Shown here one piece after another: positions 9,001-17,064 of a DNA stretch of 64,000 nucleotides. The notes below the pieces were generated by a model. It worked only from the letters and a program-made list of their open reading frames with translations. It was not told the DNA's origin and ran no database searches. Every line of letters begins with the position of its first letter. The first letter of the stretch is position 1. Source of the DNA: Paenibacillus lutrae (GTDB lineage Bacteria > Bacillota > Bacilli > Paenibacillales > NBRC-103111); assembly GCF_009757775.1 (NCBI RefSeq), contig NZ_RHLK01000001.1, positions 285,608 to 349,607 on the forward strand. The letters are read 5' to 3'. The position numbers and the translations under genes were made by a program.

Positions 9001-11226
9001 ATTGAATGTCCCGTAGATTTGCATGTCTACGACGCAGCAGGCAACCATGACGGGCGCGTTAACAACTTGGAGCAATATGAAAGTAATATTCCTGGCAGCT
9101 CCTACAATGTGTTGGGTGACAAAAAATTGGTGGCTTTAAATGATGGAACATACTCTGTCAAACTCGTAGGTACTGGTTGGGGTAAGATGACCCTCACATA
9201 CTTTGCTTACGATGAAAAATACAACAAACAGAAAACAATCAAATTTGAAGAAGTCGCGGTCACCCCTTCGACAGTCATGAATACTCAAATAAATATAAAT
9301 GGTACTCATACTCTCCAAGTGGATGAAAATGGGGATGGTATCATTGAACGAACGCTTCAGCCTAGTGTTGTGCTTGATGCTGAGGGAAGCAATGATAGTA
9401 TTAATCCGAAAGTATTCTATCAGCTTACCGGAAGTATGGGTCTAAAGGATTGGTATTCGTCCGATGTGACCGTGAACTTAACCGGCTTTGATTCAGGATC
9501 CGGCCTCCGAGACATCCTGTATAGCGTTAATAGCGGCGAATTTAGAAAATATGCTGCACCATTTAAAATAAACCAAGATGGAGATTATCATTTCACGGCA
9601 TTCGCTTTAGACAAAAATAATAATCATTCAGACATCATTGAATTTGATGTCCATATTGATAAGAAGCCGCCGCTCCCCCCTATCGCAACCACGGATTATA
9701 CCGATTGGACGAATAGGGATGTTACCGTTACGCTGAATTTGGGTGATAAACAAGATCACAATGTAAAATTAGAATATCAGCTAAATGGCGCTGGTGAATG
9801 GTATACTTATTCAGGTCCTTTTCAAATATCTACTGATGGAGTGACCTCCATTCTCGCAAGAGCGACTGACTGGGCTGGAAACGGAAGCGCAAAGGTAACC
9901 TCTAAAGTTTATATCGATAGAAAACAACCAACCACGCCTATTTTACAAACTACTTCGACAGAGTGGACGGAGGATAATGTCAAGATTACAGTAGCGGCGG
10001 GAAAAGATCTGGAAAGCGGTGTGCGAGGTGCTCAGTATAAAGTAGGCGCAACAGGCATATGGAATGACTATACGGTACCATTTGTCGTAACCGCAGAAGG
10101 AGAAACTTTTATCTATGGTCGTACGGTCGACAATGCCGGTAATGTAAGTGCTGAAACTATCGTGCCCGTTCGGATTGATAGAACATCACCCATTCCACCA
10201 GTCTTGAGTCCAAATATCAATGAATGGACGAATAAAGATACTTTGATTAAACTTCAACACGGTTGGGATGCAGCGAGCGGTGTGAGCAAATCACAGTATA
10301 GACTACGTGAAAACGACGTTTGGACTGAATATAGCAGGCCAATAACCATAACGTCTGAAGGAGAAACCAAAATTTATGCCCGGAGTATAGATAAATTAGG
10401 ACATATCGGGGCTTCAAGTGACATCACGATAAGAATCGATAAGACAGCACCCTCAACACCACTTCTGACTATTAGTAATTCAAAATGGACAACATCCAAC
10501 GTTCCTTTTTCGGTGGTGTCAGGTAAGGATTTTTTGAGCGGCGTGTATCGGACAGAGTATAAACAGAATTCAGGTAATTGGACAGAATACGTCTCCCCGG
10601 TCACCGTAGAAACCGAAGGTATAACTACAGTATATGTACGAACCATTGACCGAGCCGGCAATGTAAGCTTAGAAGTTTCGGGAACCATACAAATTGACCG
10701 AACAGAACCATCGCCCACGATCATGCTTAATAATCTGGAGTGGCAAAATACGAAAGCAACTTTCCACCTAAGTACCGGAAATGAAACAGGTAGTGGAGTT
10801 GCTAAGCAGCAATATAAAATAGGAACAAATGGCCTTTGGGTTGACTATTCATTGATGGTTCCATTTAACATGGAAGGCATGACTCCTGTGTTCGCCCGGG
10901 CAATCGATAAGCTCAGTAATATGAGCCCAGAAAGCGTCGCTTACATTAAGATCGACAAAACACCGCCTTCAATGCCAAACAATCTGATTTCTACCGGCAA
11001 AACAACAAATACGATTTCCTTATCCTGGGGAGCATCAAATGACAGCATCTCCTACGTCAAAGGATATGAGATTTATCAGGGAAATACACTTGTTGCATAT
11101 ACCGCAGAAACCAATTATACAGTAAGCGGTCTAGTTTCAAAAAAGAGCCACATGTTTACTATAAAAGCTCGGGACGCAGCCGGCAATGTAGCTCCATCTA
11201 ATCCCTTGACGGTTACTACGAACTAA
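6010..11226 (+). CDS. Secreted subtilisin-lipase fusion protein with OmpL47-type repeats
   Basis: 1738 residues. Signal peptide 1-31 (ends SAPVQA) is followed by a short tandem repeat VYDLPxPxETITN (about 44-75) and an I9-type propeptide (about 78-148). The S8 protease domain (165-435) has Asp195 (VIDTGIDG), His224 (NGHGT) and Ser377 (SGTSAAAA). A bacterial Ig-like segment follows. An alpha/beta-hydrolase of the LCAT/lipase type then begins at GRVVLIPGVTGSELYN, with GYDWRVD and nucleophile Ser750 in AHSMGG. Six repeats (about 1130-1640) each start with W-T and end in ATDxAGN...IDKTPP, like OmpL47/Ig-like surface repeats. A fibronectin-III-like domain closes the protein. Seen: both catalytic sets. 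Inferred: an extracellular protein- and lipid-degrading enzyme. The S8 Ser motif has Ala where MATP is usual. Confidence 0.93.
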   Translation: MKQKHVFRFGMVCLAFAIMFTFGLSAPVQALNTTYSNLIPGSVYDLPVPDETITNTVYDLPLPNETITNAVYTSPKVTSKYLIKFRNQTDKEREAARIKKYADNRALKKTSYFDEYKYLSVIALELTEDEYEAYHSRQDVEFIEPDHKVTLLDTQQKNHLYPEDEKTSWGYNLLAAGSLAEQGIQGKNVRIGVIDTGIDGSHEDLQVDGGTSFYSSFNQDENGHGTQMAGIIAAQLNGIGTKGLSPAAQLFSIKALDRSGTGNYSDIIAGIDWAIENKMNILNMSFGGQNPSPSLLEALRKARQAGILIIAPSGNNGTTQLLYPAAYAAVMSVGSVDTSLKRSSFSNFSDQLELSAPGESIITSNANDQYMTVSGTSAAAAHATASAALVWSVHPNWHADDVRKALINTADANAGTQNIGYGVIQPINVIHEQYKRNINLRADEDNSLTGLPSGNVHIQSTHLSSDKTVTTVKSSVRVSFRYDDQPHPTRVVATDSNGKTVDFKFFDSAMTGVWDFIPYEPGIFRIQAFPVDAPDYPSNTITITVNPAAPLDTIAPVVEFNLETNDKIQIGTAYTVSFKATDNVGIAKFRVLLDNNEFAIVQGTATWNPTTRGVHQFTVIAEDTSGNVTEKNFDYTVFSRGRVVLIPGVTGSELYNKDESLKQLWPIPSNIFSVLGDLSMNSDGSSKKNIVHGPPVFFVYNPMKVTLENEGFDVTDFGYDWRVDVADTARRLQALVETLPEEKVTIVAHSMGGLVAKKFAQSNASRINKIVYIGVPFLGSASSFQVSQNGLFDIPLFAQLSINMTSAYQLLPPEAHFQLTNSPYLETKFTRWFGRRDIKKLTTYQQTVDILTGRGTNGAAIDWFNESLYRKAEQLHSSIRVNPEVDSYYIVGTRSETPGLIQLGFSETGPFSNKYSYDGISDISMLDGDGTVTITSATMNFLTPEAKTYYIERAEHKALPSKDAVMQLTANILKNISDLPNGILKKPNLNDKSLKLLIECPVDLHVYDAAGNHDGRVNNLEQYESNIPGSSYNVLGDKKLVALNDGTYSVKLVGTGWGKMTLTYFAYDEKYNKQKTIKFEEVAVTPSTVMNTQININGTHTLQVDENGDGIIERTLQPSVVLDAEGSNDSINPKVFYQLTGSMGLKDWYSSDVTVNLTGFDSGSGLRDILYSVNSGEFRKYAAPFKINQDGDYHFTAFALDKNNNHSDIIEFDVHIDKKPPLPPIATTDYTDWTNRDVTVTLNLGDKQDHNVKLEYQLNGAGEWYTYSGPFQISTDGVTSILARATDWAGNGSAKVTSKVYIDRKQPTTPILQTTSTEWTEDNVKITVAAGKDLESGVRGAQYKVGATGIWNDYTVPFVVTAEGETFIYGRTVDNAGNVSAETIVPVRIDRTSPIPPVLSPNINEWTNKDTLIKLQHGWDAASGVSKSQYRLRENDVWTEYSRPITITSEGETKIYARSIDKLGHIGASSDITIRIDKTAPSTPLLTISNSKWTTSNVPFSVVSGKDFLSGVYRTEYKQNSGNWTEYVSPVTVETEGITTVYVRTIDRAGNVSLEVSGTIQIDRTEPSPTIMLNNLEWQNTKATFHLSTGNETGSGVAKQQYKIGTNGLWVDYSLMVPFNMEGMTPVFARAIDKLSNMSPESVAYIKIDKTPPSMPNNLISTGKTTNTISLSWGASNDSISYVKGYEIYQGNTLVAYTAETNYTVSGLVSKKSHMFTIKARDAAGNVAPSNPLTVTTN

Positions 11227-11249
11227 ATTGTAAGAACAAAGTAAAAAAA

Positions 11250-11289
11250 AGGAGCCTTCGCCAACCAATTTTGGCTTAAGGCTCCTTAA
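11250..11289. terminator. Hairpin terminator after the protease-lipase gene
   Basis: GGAGCCTT...AAGGCTCC stem with an inner CCAA/TTGG pair, 24 nt after the stop codon. The T-run is on the minus strand (eight T) and only TTAAAA on the plus strand, so it may work better for minus-strand transcripts. Confidence 0.7.
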
Positions 11290-11395
11290 AATGTTGAACT
11301 GTAACTTTTGAAAAGTAACAATTGCCGCTTTACTTATCAAAACTGTCGATGCAACCACAAAACCGGCTATGATCATCAGGATAAGCTTACCGCTC

Positions 11396-11636
11396 CCTCA
11401 TTAAAACATAAAATTTATTATGTGAACTATAGCTTATTCACTACAGACCAAACGAAAAAGACGTCCAAATTTCCCGTAATTGAGGATCTTTCTCAATACG
11501 CAAAGAGAACGATGTGGGTTAAACGTATTATAAGTTCTTGTCACTGACTTGTGCCAAGCATTTATATCGTTACAAAAAAAGCCGCTGTTACGCGACTTTT
11601 AAGCATATATAGCATATATGTTCTTGTCATCCGACA
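11396..11636. repeat. IS21-like repeat, long copy 3 (about 240 bp)
   Basis: From CCTCATTAAAACATA to ATCCGACA. The first 130 bp contain ACAGACCAAACGAAAAAGAC and TTTCCCGTAATTGAGGATCT. The last 110 bp are the palindrome plus the GCCGCTG(T/C)TACGCGAC core. Nearly the same 240 bp recur at 26671-26919. This copy has GTGCCAAGCATTTATATCG instead of GTGACAAGAACTTATATCG and a duplicated AGCATATAT. Upstream (11290-11390, minus) one frame encodes a hydrophobic piece MIIAGFVVASTVLISKAA without its own stop before the terminator; I treat it as a remnant. Confidence 0.75.
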
Positions 11637-11675
11637 TATGACCACCCCCGTTTTATGTGTGCCCAAAAGTTCCCC

Positions 11676-12196
11676 TTAGGTCTTTAAATTCGCAATCTTT
11701 AAAATCATTAAGTCTTCATCGAAATACTGTTCATCAAACTTTAATGCATGTGGTTCTACACCGTAAACTTCAAACCCCAGCGAGACATATAAGCGTTTAG
11801 CTGAATTGTTATTAGACACAACCGTCAAATGAATCTGTTCCAACCCTTCACATTCTCTTATTGCTCTTTCAATCAAGGCTATTAGAAGGGCTTTACCTGA
11901 CCCCCGTCCTCGAAATTTAGGCTCTACGTACATGCCGTAAATATTTCCTTTATGTGCCGTCTTAAGCCTGTTCTCTCGTGAAAAATTGACAATGCCAACT
12001 AATGTGTTATTGTCGTCAAAACATCCCAAGGCAAATTGATCTTTGTATGGTGTATCCTTTCTATAATGTGCCCCAGAGGTTTAGTTTCTTCTTGCTCATA
12101 CGTTGATCCAAATGAATCAGGATCATTTTTCAATGCACGCAACCTTACTTCCTTGTAAACTTGGGCATCAGAGTCATTCAACAGACGAATGTTCAT
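11676..12196 (-). pseudogene. Frameshifted GNAT N-acetyltransferase
   Basis: The N-terminal frame (start 12196) reads MNIRLLNDSDAQVYKEVRLR and breaks after GHIIER near 12055. The next frame continues KDTPYKDQFALGCFDDNNT. It carries the acetyl-CoA-binding motif YVEPKFRGRGSGKALLIALI and NNNSAKRLYVSLGFEVYG, typical of GNAT motifs A and B, to the stop at 11676. A single-base change in a GAAAGG run explains the break. Joined, the product would be about 170 residues, a normal GNAT length. It is either a recent pseudogene or a sequencing error. Substrate unknown. Confidence 0.8.
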
Positions 12197-12369
12197 TAGT
12201 CACTTCCGTTCATTTATCAAATTGTTTTAAATAAAAAATTGCGGTTTGAAGCAAACTCCGTTTGGTAATCATAAACACCTCAATTTAGAAAGTATCACAA
12301 CATCAAATATACCACATTTATAAAGGCGTTTCTGCGGACTTCACCAGTTCCTACAGTCACCTGCGCTAC

Positions 12370-12502
12370 TGCCTGGACATCGCGTTTTCTACACTTAATT
12401 CACATCGTTCTCTTTGCGGTTTGAGAAAGATCCTCAATTACGGGAAACGATATAAGTTCTTGTCCCAATACGGCAAACGATATAAGTTCTTGTCATCCGA
12501 CA
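12370..12502. repeat. IS21-like terminal segment, copy 4
   Basis: Reading on the minus strand it begins TGTCGGATGACAAGAAC, then has two copies of GACAAGAACTTATATCGTTT about 32 bp apart. It continues into CCCGTAATTGAGGATCTTTC, the CAAAGAGAACGATGTGAATT block and GCGATGTCCAGGCAGTAGC. This is the longest stretch of one IS end in the window, with multiple sub-terminal repeats as in IS21-family ends. No transposase follows. The surrounding 12197-12557 holds nothing else that I recognise. Confidence 0.65.
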
Positions 12503-12557
12503 TTAATAATGTATGACATTATTAATTATATACGAAATTATTAAGTAGAACCTTGTG

Positions 12558-12793
12558 TCACTGATTCCAAGTAGCTACAACTACTACTTTATCCAGTTCT
12601 TCAACAATTGCTGTACTTACTACCTCAACTATGTTCTGGTTTGCTCCAAATCCAAAGGCATTCCATAAATAGTTTATAATCGTTGATAAAACCACTTCTA
12701 GAAGATCTGGATTTGCAATCGGATCAATCATAATTTCTGGCAGCTGAAGTAAATCATCATCAATTGATTGAGGAGCTGAAATGTAATATGCCG
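12558..12793 (-). pseudogene. Unrecognised coding remnant
   Basis: An open frame of about 78 codons with coding-like composition but no start codon: YYISAPQSIDDDLLQLPEI, then MIDPIANPDLLEVVLSTIIN, ending VVVVATWNQ and TGA at 12558. A stop codon (TAG) closes the frame upstream at about 12798. It looks like the C-terminal end of a larger protein that lost its front. I do not recognise the family. The gap to 13031 shares the motif TGAGCGGTATAAAAGATTGC (about 12922) with 26940-26965. Confidence 0.4.
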
Positions 12794-13031
12794 TAAGAAT
12801 TTCCTATTACTCCACTTGGTAAATATTATCGTTTGCTAGCATTTCTGAATATGTAAGTTACATAATATTTTATACATATGTCTATAATGTTGATTTGTTT
12901 TGTTGTTTCCAACCCACTACTATGAGCGGTATAAAAGATTGCATACAATTGATTTTTTCTTTATTAACACATGAATCTGTTCTTGTTATCGCTACTGATT
13001 TAATGCACGGTCAGGACAATTCATATTCGGG

Positions 13032-13496
13032 TTGTCCCTGGTCAACCTCGGCGCTCAAAGCGGCACCGGTTTCGACATTTCCGATCATGTCATCGAGGAA
13101 GCCAAAGAGCTTGCCGAGACTTCCGGATTGCCCTGTACTTTCGTGCGCACCGATGTTTATGACATTGATAGTACGCCTATCAACCAGTATGACCTGCTGT
13201 ACATCTCCATCGGAGCTCTCACCTGGCTGCCTGATTTACACAAATTTTTCGGCATTGCCTCTACCTTGCTGAAAAAAGACGGTATGCTAGTTATTTATGA
13301 AATGCACCCACTACTGAACATGCTGGCTATGGAGGATGAACCTGAATTTGAAGACCCGTTGAAAATCGCCTTTTCATATTTCAAAAGCGATCCCTGGATC
13401 GCCAACACCGGTATCGACTATGTCGGGAATACAGATCAACGGCAGTCACAGCAAGGGACCAATACTTTCCTCCGGAAAAAGAAGCTCACAAGCTAG
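13032..13496 (+). pseudogene. Truncated SAM-dependent methyltransferase
   Basis: Class I methyltransferase core with LGAQSGTGFDISDHVIEEAK (end of motif I and the acidic motif II loop), FVRTDVYDID and a YDLLYISIGALTWLPDL motif-IV region. The N-terminus with the GxGxG loop is missing: the family normally has about 45 more residues ahead of SLVNLGA. The C-terminus diverges after GIDYVGNT into a low-complexity tail. With both ends lost it is almost certainly non-functional. The only starts available are TTG 13032 or internal ones. Target unknown. Confidence 0.75.
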
Positions 13497-13651
13497 CTCA
13501 ATTTTCTTGTTGTGCGGCCCATTTGAAAATGTACCGTTAATTTATGCAACGGTAGCTCCTCTGCCCCAGATAACAAATGAATCAGCTGGCGCCTAGTCCT
13601 AGTCGGATCGGCAATGTCAAACACATCTCGCAACCGCTTATTCTCGCTCAC
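13493..13651 (-). CDS. Possible 52-residue protein of unknown function
   Basis: GTG start at 13651 with GGAGGAG nine bases upstream. The product starts MSENKRLRDVFDIADPTRTR and is rich in Arg and Leu, with no signal or membrane segment. Its stop overlaps the 3' end of the methyltransferase relic on the other strand. The strong ribosome site is the main support. The family is not recognised, and it could be the N-terminal part of a lost gene. Confidence 0.3.
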   Translation of the reverse strand: MSENKRLRDVFDIADPTRTRRQLIHLLSGAEELPLHKLTVHFQMGRTTRKLS

Positions 13652-13947
13652 AACAGTCTCCTCCGAAACTTATTTACTGTAATAGACTCCATGGTGTATG
13701 AAGGGACAGCCGTTAAATACGCGTCCTCTTTCAAGTTCGCTGCTCTTCGGACGCGGCTTCAGGCAATATTCAGTACAGCGTAGAATAACGGAAGGATCAT
13801 TCTGTAAATCACTGATCTTTTACATCTCCATTTCACTTCCGCATCACCTTTCCAAAAAAACTATTGACGCCAGGAGCTCCCCCGCTCTATAATTCCTACT
13901 AATCGGATAAGAATTTCCGTACATAATCTGTTGACCAGATCGCTGGA

Positions 13948-13979
13948 GACACTATTTCGTTTACCGAATAGTGTCTTTT
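13948..13979 (+). terminator. Intrinsic terminator ahead of the glycan locus
   Basis: GACACTATT and AATAGTGTC arms around a CGTTTACC loop, followed by TTTTCTTC. It separates the eroded region from the GntR gene. The rest of 13652-13947 shows no gene. Confidence 0.7.
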
Positions 13980-13988
13980 CTTCGTTTA

Positions 13989-14002
13989 CTGGTCATGACC
14001 AG
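13989..14002. promoter_or_regulatory. Palindromic operator candidate for the GntR regulator
   Basis: CTGGTCATGACCAG is a perfect 14-bp palindrome 44 bp before the GntR start. A degenerate second half (TACCAG) follows at about 14005. A palindrome just upstream of a GntR/UTRA gene is the usual autoregulatory site, but binding is inference. Confidence 0.5.
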
Positions 14003-14045
14003 AATACCAGTCAGCCAAATCCGACCGATCAAAGGGGAGAAAGAC

Positions 14046-14768
14046 ATGGAACTGCTACAAAGCTCAGTCCCGCTGTATTACCAGTTGAAAAGCTATATCA
14101 AGCAGAAAATCGACTCGGGAGAATGGGCGGCCGATTCGGTCATTCCAAGCGAACGCGAGCTTCAGCGGCTGCTGGGGTTGAGCCGCTCGCCTGTACGGCA
14201 GGCCTTGGGAGAGCTCGTCTCGGAAGGGCTGCTCGTACGTAAGCACGGCAAGGGCACATTCGTAACGAGGAGGCAAGCCGTTCCGACGACAACCAGGCTG
14301 GTCGGCCTAGTCGAGCAGCTTCACCGGCAAGGACTTGCGCCGATAACCGAAGTCGTGGAATTCGCCGCTTGCGGCGCCCCGCCAGATGCTGTGGATTCGC
14401 TTGGCATAGCGCCGGGAACAAGCATGCTGCGCGCGGTACGCCGGGTGTCGGTGGACGGAGCTTGCGTGCTGGCTGACGAGAATTACTTCAACATTAATCT
14501 CTCGCCGGTCTTGACCCCTGAGGAGCTTGCCGAAACAACCGTGTTCGAGCTGCTGGAACGAAACGGTGTTCATGTGCAGAAGGGCGCACAGCGCTACGGC
14601 GCCTTGATTGCCGATGAACGGATCGCCCGGCTGCTCGATGTTGAGACCGGCACGGCCGTGCTCCTCATCCGCACGCTGCTGTTCAACAATCGCAATCAGC
14701 CGCTGCAGTATTCGTTATCGTATTGCCATCCCGACCGCTACGCGCACGAGATTTTATTAAGCCGATAA
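14046..14768 (+). CDS. GntR/HutC-family transcriptional regulator (UTRA domain)
   Basis: 240 residues from ATG 14046, chosen because AGGGGAG lies 6-12 nt upstream; longer frames lack a ribosome site. Residues 8-75 are a winged helix (LYYQLKSYIKQKIDSGEW, IPSERELQRLLGLSRSPVRQ, LLVRKHGKGTFV). The rest is a UTRA ligand domain (about 95-235) that in this family binds a sugar or amino-sugar phosphate. It heads a run of five same-strand genes for import and breakdown of a glycan and probably represses them until the sugar is present. The inducer is not identifiable from sequence. Confidence 0.93.
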   Translation: MELLQSSVPLYYQLKSYIKQKIDSGEWAADSVIPSERELQRLLGLSRSPVRQALGELVSEGLLVRKHGKGTFVTRRQAVPTTTRLVGLVEQLHRQGLAPITEVVEFAACGAPPDAVDSLGIAPGTSMLRAVRRVSVDGACVLADENYFNINLSPVLTPEELAETTVFELLERNGVHVQKGAQRYGALIADERIARLLDVETGTAVLLIRTLLFNNRNQPLQYSLSYCHPDRYAHEILLSR

Positions 14769-14785
14769 CCAAAGGAGAATGAACG

Positions 14786-16117
14786 ATGAAAGCTTGGAGA
14801 AGGACCACCCTGTTGCTTACCGTTGCCGTGTTGATCTTTATGACGGCTTGCGGCAGCATTTCGGATGGCGGAAAAAAAACCGGGAACGCCGGCAACGATG
14901 CCGGCAAGGGCGATGAGACGATCGAGCTCACTTTCGCCAACTGGATCTCGACCGAAGACTCCACTAAGGAAGCTTTCGCACAGCTTGTTGCGGGCTTCGA
15001 GGCTGCGCATCCGAACATCAAGATCAAGTCGCTCGGCATTCCGTTCAATGAATATAAAGATCAAATGCTTGTCGCCTCCACGGGCGGCAATACGCCGGAC
15101 GTTCTTATGGCGAACCAAGGGTTTACGCCAGCCTTCGCAAGCGCAGGTATCGCCCAGCCGCTCGAACCGCTGCTCGGCAGCGACGTCATCGCCGATATTT
15201 TGCCGCCCAGCAAGTCGGGCGTTACATTCGGCAGTCAAGTCATCGCGATGCCGTGGACACCTCATCCGAATGCCCTTTTCTGGAACAAGACGCTCTTCCG
15301 GCAAGCCGGCCTCGACCCTGACAAGCCGCCGAGAACGATAGATGAAATGCTCGAATACGCCGCCGCTATCGCGAAGCTGGGGAAGAACGAGCAAGGAAAT
15401 CCGATCTACGGCATCGGGGAAACCACGAAGACGGGGGCGTATACAGGACAGATGCTCCTTCGCAATACGCTAGCCAGAGGCGGTAAATTTATTGACGACC
15501 AAGGGAAACTGTCGTTCGATCAAGGACCGGCACTGACCGACTCGCTGAACGATTTGCGCGAATTGGCCGTTAACAAGATCACGCCGGTCGGCGCCGAGAT
15601 CAAAGACCTGCGCGCTATGTTCGGAACAGGCTCCCTGGGCATGCTCGTGGACGGCGACTTCGGAAGGAATAACTTCCGCCAGACGAGCGGCAAAGGCGAA
15701 GCGTTCGACCGGGAATGGGGTGTCGCGACGATACCGGCCGGGGTTACCGGCCGCTCCGAGACGGTATTCACCGAGCATCAGCTTCTCATCTCCGCTTCTA
15801 CGAAACACGCTGGCGAGGCTGCCGAATTCGTAAATTATCTCGTGTCGAAGGAAGCCATGATTCTATACCACAAGCTGAACGGCGTCATGTCTTCTCGTAT
15901 CTCCGTCGCATCCCTTCCGGAGCTTAACTTGGACGATTACGCCAAAGTGTTCAACGAGCAAATGAAGACGGCGAGCCTGCTGCCCACGGCCAATCCGAAA
16001 TTCGACCAAGCGATGAAGGAAGCGTCCAATCTCGCCGTACTGGCCGCAACCACGAACGAACCGATACCGGCCCTTATCGACAAGATAATGCCGAAGCTGA
16101 AAGCCTTGTATAAATAA
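14786..16117 (+). CDS. Sugar ABC transporter substrate-binding lipoprotein
   Basis: 443 residues. A lipoprotein signal (MKAWRRTTLLLTVAVLIFMTAC) places Cys22 for lipidation. The body is a type-1 solute-binding fold (TIELTFANWISTEDSTKEAF, MPWTPHPNALFWNKTLFRQAGLD, typical CUT1 family). It begins 17 nt after the GntR stop with a GGAG site. It should catch an oligosaccharide outside the membrane and deliver it to the two permeases downstream. The nearby sulfatase and beta-helix protein suggest a sulfated polysaccharide, which is inference. Confidence 0.93.
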   Translation: MKAWRRTTLLLTVAVLIFMTACGSISDGGKKTGNAGNDAGKGDETIELTFANWISTEDSTKEAFAQLVAGFEAAHPNIKIKSLGIPFNEYKDQMLVASTGGNTPDVLMANQGFTPAFASAGIAQPLEPLLGSDVIADILPPSKSGVTFGSQVIAMPWTPHPNALFWNKTLFRQAGLDPDKPPRTIDEMLEYAAAIAKLGKNEQGNPIYGIGETTKTGAYTGQMLLRNTLARGGKFIDDQGKLSFDQGPALTDSLNDLRELAVNKITPVGAEIKDLRAMFGTGSLGMLVDGDFGRNNFRQTSGKGEAFDREWGVATIPAGVTGRSETVFTEHQLLISASTKHAGEAAEFVNYLVSKEAMILYHKLNGVMSSRISVASLPELNLDDYAKVFNEQMKTASLLPTANPKFDQAMKEASNLAVLAATTNEPIPALIDKIMPKLKALYK

Positions 16118-16161
16118 TAGTTCACGTACCAGACTTTTCATAAAAGGAAGGTGAGGTTATC

Positions 16162-17061
16162 GTGCCAATCAGACGGACGCGTACCCGCAAAAATCAAGCC
16201 CTCGGCATCCTGCTCATCCTTCCGGCCGCGCTGCTCATGTCCATGACGATCCTGTACCCTCTCTCTCGCTCCGTGCTGACGAGTTTTCAGCTGTCTTCCT
16301 TACTTTCATCCGAGCGGCAGTGGTCCGGTTTGTCGAATTATACGTCGTTGCTTGCCGGTGGGGAATTCTACCATTCGCTTTCGGTTACGCTCGTCTATGT
16401 CAGTCTGACTGTCGCAAGCGAGATCATGCTCGGGCTCGTCACGGCGCTGCTGCTGCAGAGCAATATCAAGTTTCGTACTTTCTTCCGAAGCGTGCTGCTC
16501 ATCCCGTGGGCGATCCCGACACTTGTCGCGGCGCTCGTCTTTATGCTTATTTATCAAGCCGATTACGGTTTGTTGAATGGTCTACTCCTCCAGAGCGGTC
16601 TGACCGGCGAAAAGTTGAACGTGCTGAATGACATGAAGCTTGCGCTGTTCGGCATTATGGGGGTGGCCGTCTGGCGTCAAACGCCGCTCGTCGCGGTTAT
16701 GACCTTGGCCGGATTGCAGGGCATTCCCCATGACCGTTATGAAGCGGCAAAGATCGACGGAGCGGGCGGCACGCAGACATTTTTCTACATCACACTGCCT
16801 GCTTTGAAACCTGTTCTCGCCAACGTAACCCTGCTCATGATCATCGCGAACTTCCAGATGTTCACCTTGTTTTACACGATGACCGGAGGCGGTCCCGCTG
16901 CCGCTACCCAATCTCTGGCTATTTTTACATACGAGACCGCCTTCCAAACGTACGATCTTGGCAAAGGCTCGGCGATCGGGGTTCTTTGGATGCTCCTTCT
17001 CCTTCTCGTAAGCATTCCGCTGAATCGCCTCGCAAACCGCGGTTCGCAAGGAGGCGACTGA
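16162..17061 (+). CDS. CUT1-type ABC sugar transporter permease 1
   Basis: 299 residues from GTG 16162 (AAGGAAGGTGAGG upstream). Six predicted membrane helices, starting with ALGILLILPAALLMSMTILY. The EAA loop that contacts the ATPase is at HDRYEAAKIDGAGGTQTFFY. It pairs with the next gene as the MalF/UgpA-like subunit. No ATP-binding gene lies in the operon, so a shared MsmX/UgpC-type ATPase elsewhere must energise the system, as is common in Bacillota. Confidence 0.93.
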   Translation: MPIRRTRTRKNQALGILLILPAALLMSMTILYPLSRSVLTSFQLSSLLSSERQWSGLSNYTSLLAGGEFYHSLSVTLVYVSLTVASEIMLGLVTALLLQSNIKFRTFFRSVLLIPWAIPTLVAALVFMLIYQADYGLLNGLLLQSGLTGEKLNVLNDMKLALFGIMGVAVWRQTPLVAVMTLAGLQGIPHDRYEAAKIDGAGGTQTFFYITLPALKPVLANVTLLMIIANFQMFTLFYTMTGGGPAAATQSLAIFTYETAFQTYDLGKGSAIGVLWMLLLLLVSIPLNRLANRGSQGGD

Positions 17062-17064
17062 TCC

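Noticed and set aside
13571-13892. Plus-strand open frames between the methyltransferase relic and the GntR gene
   Set aside because: No ribosome sites, no recognisable motifs, and conflicting frames; treated as non-coding.
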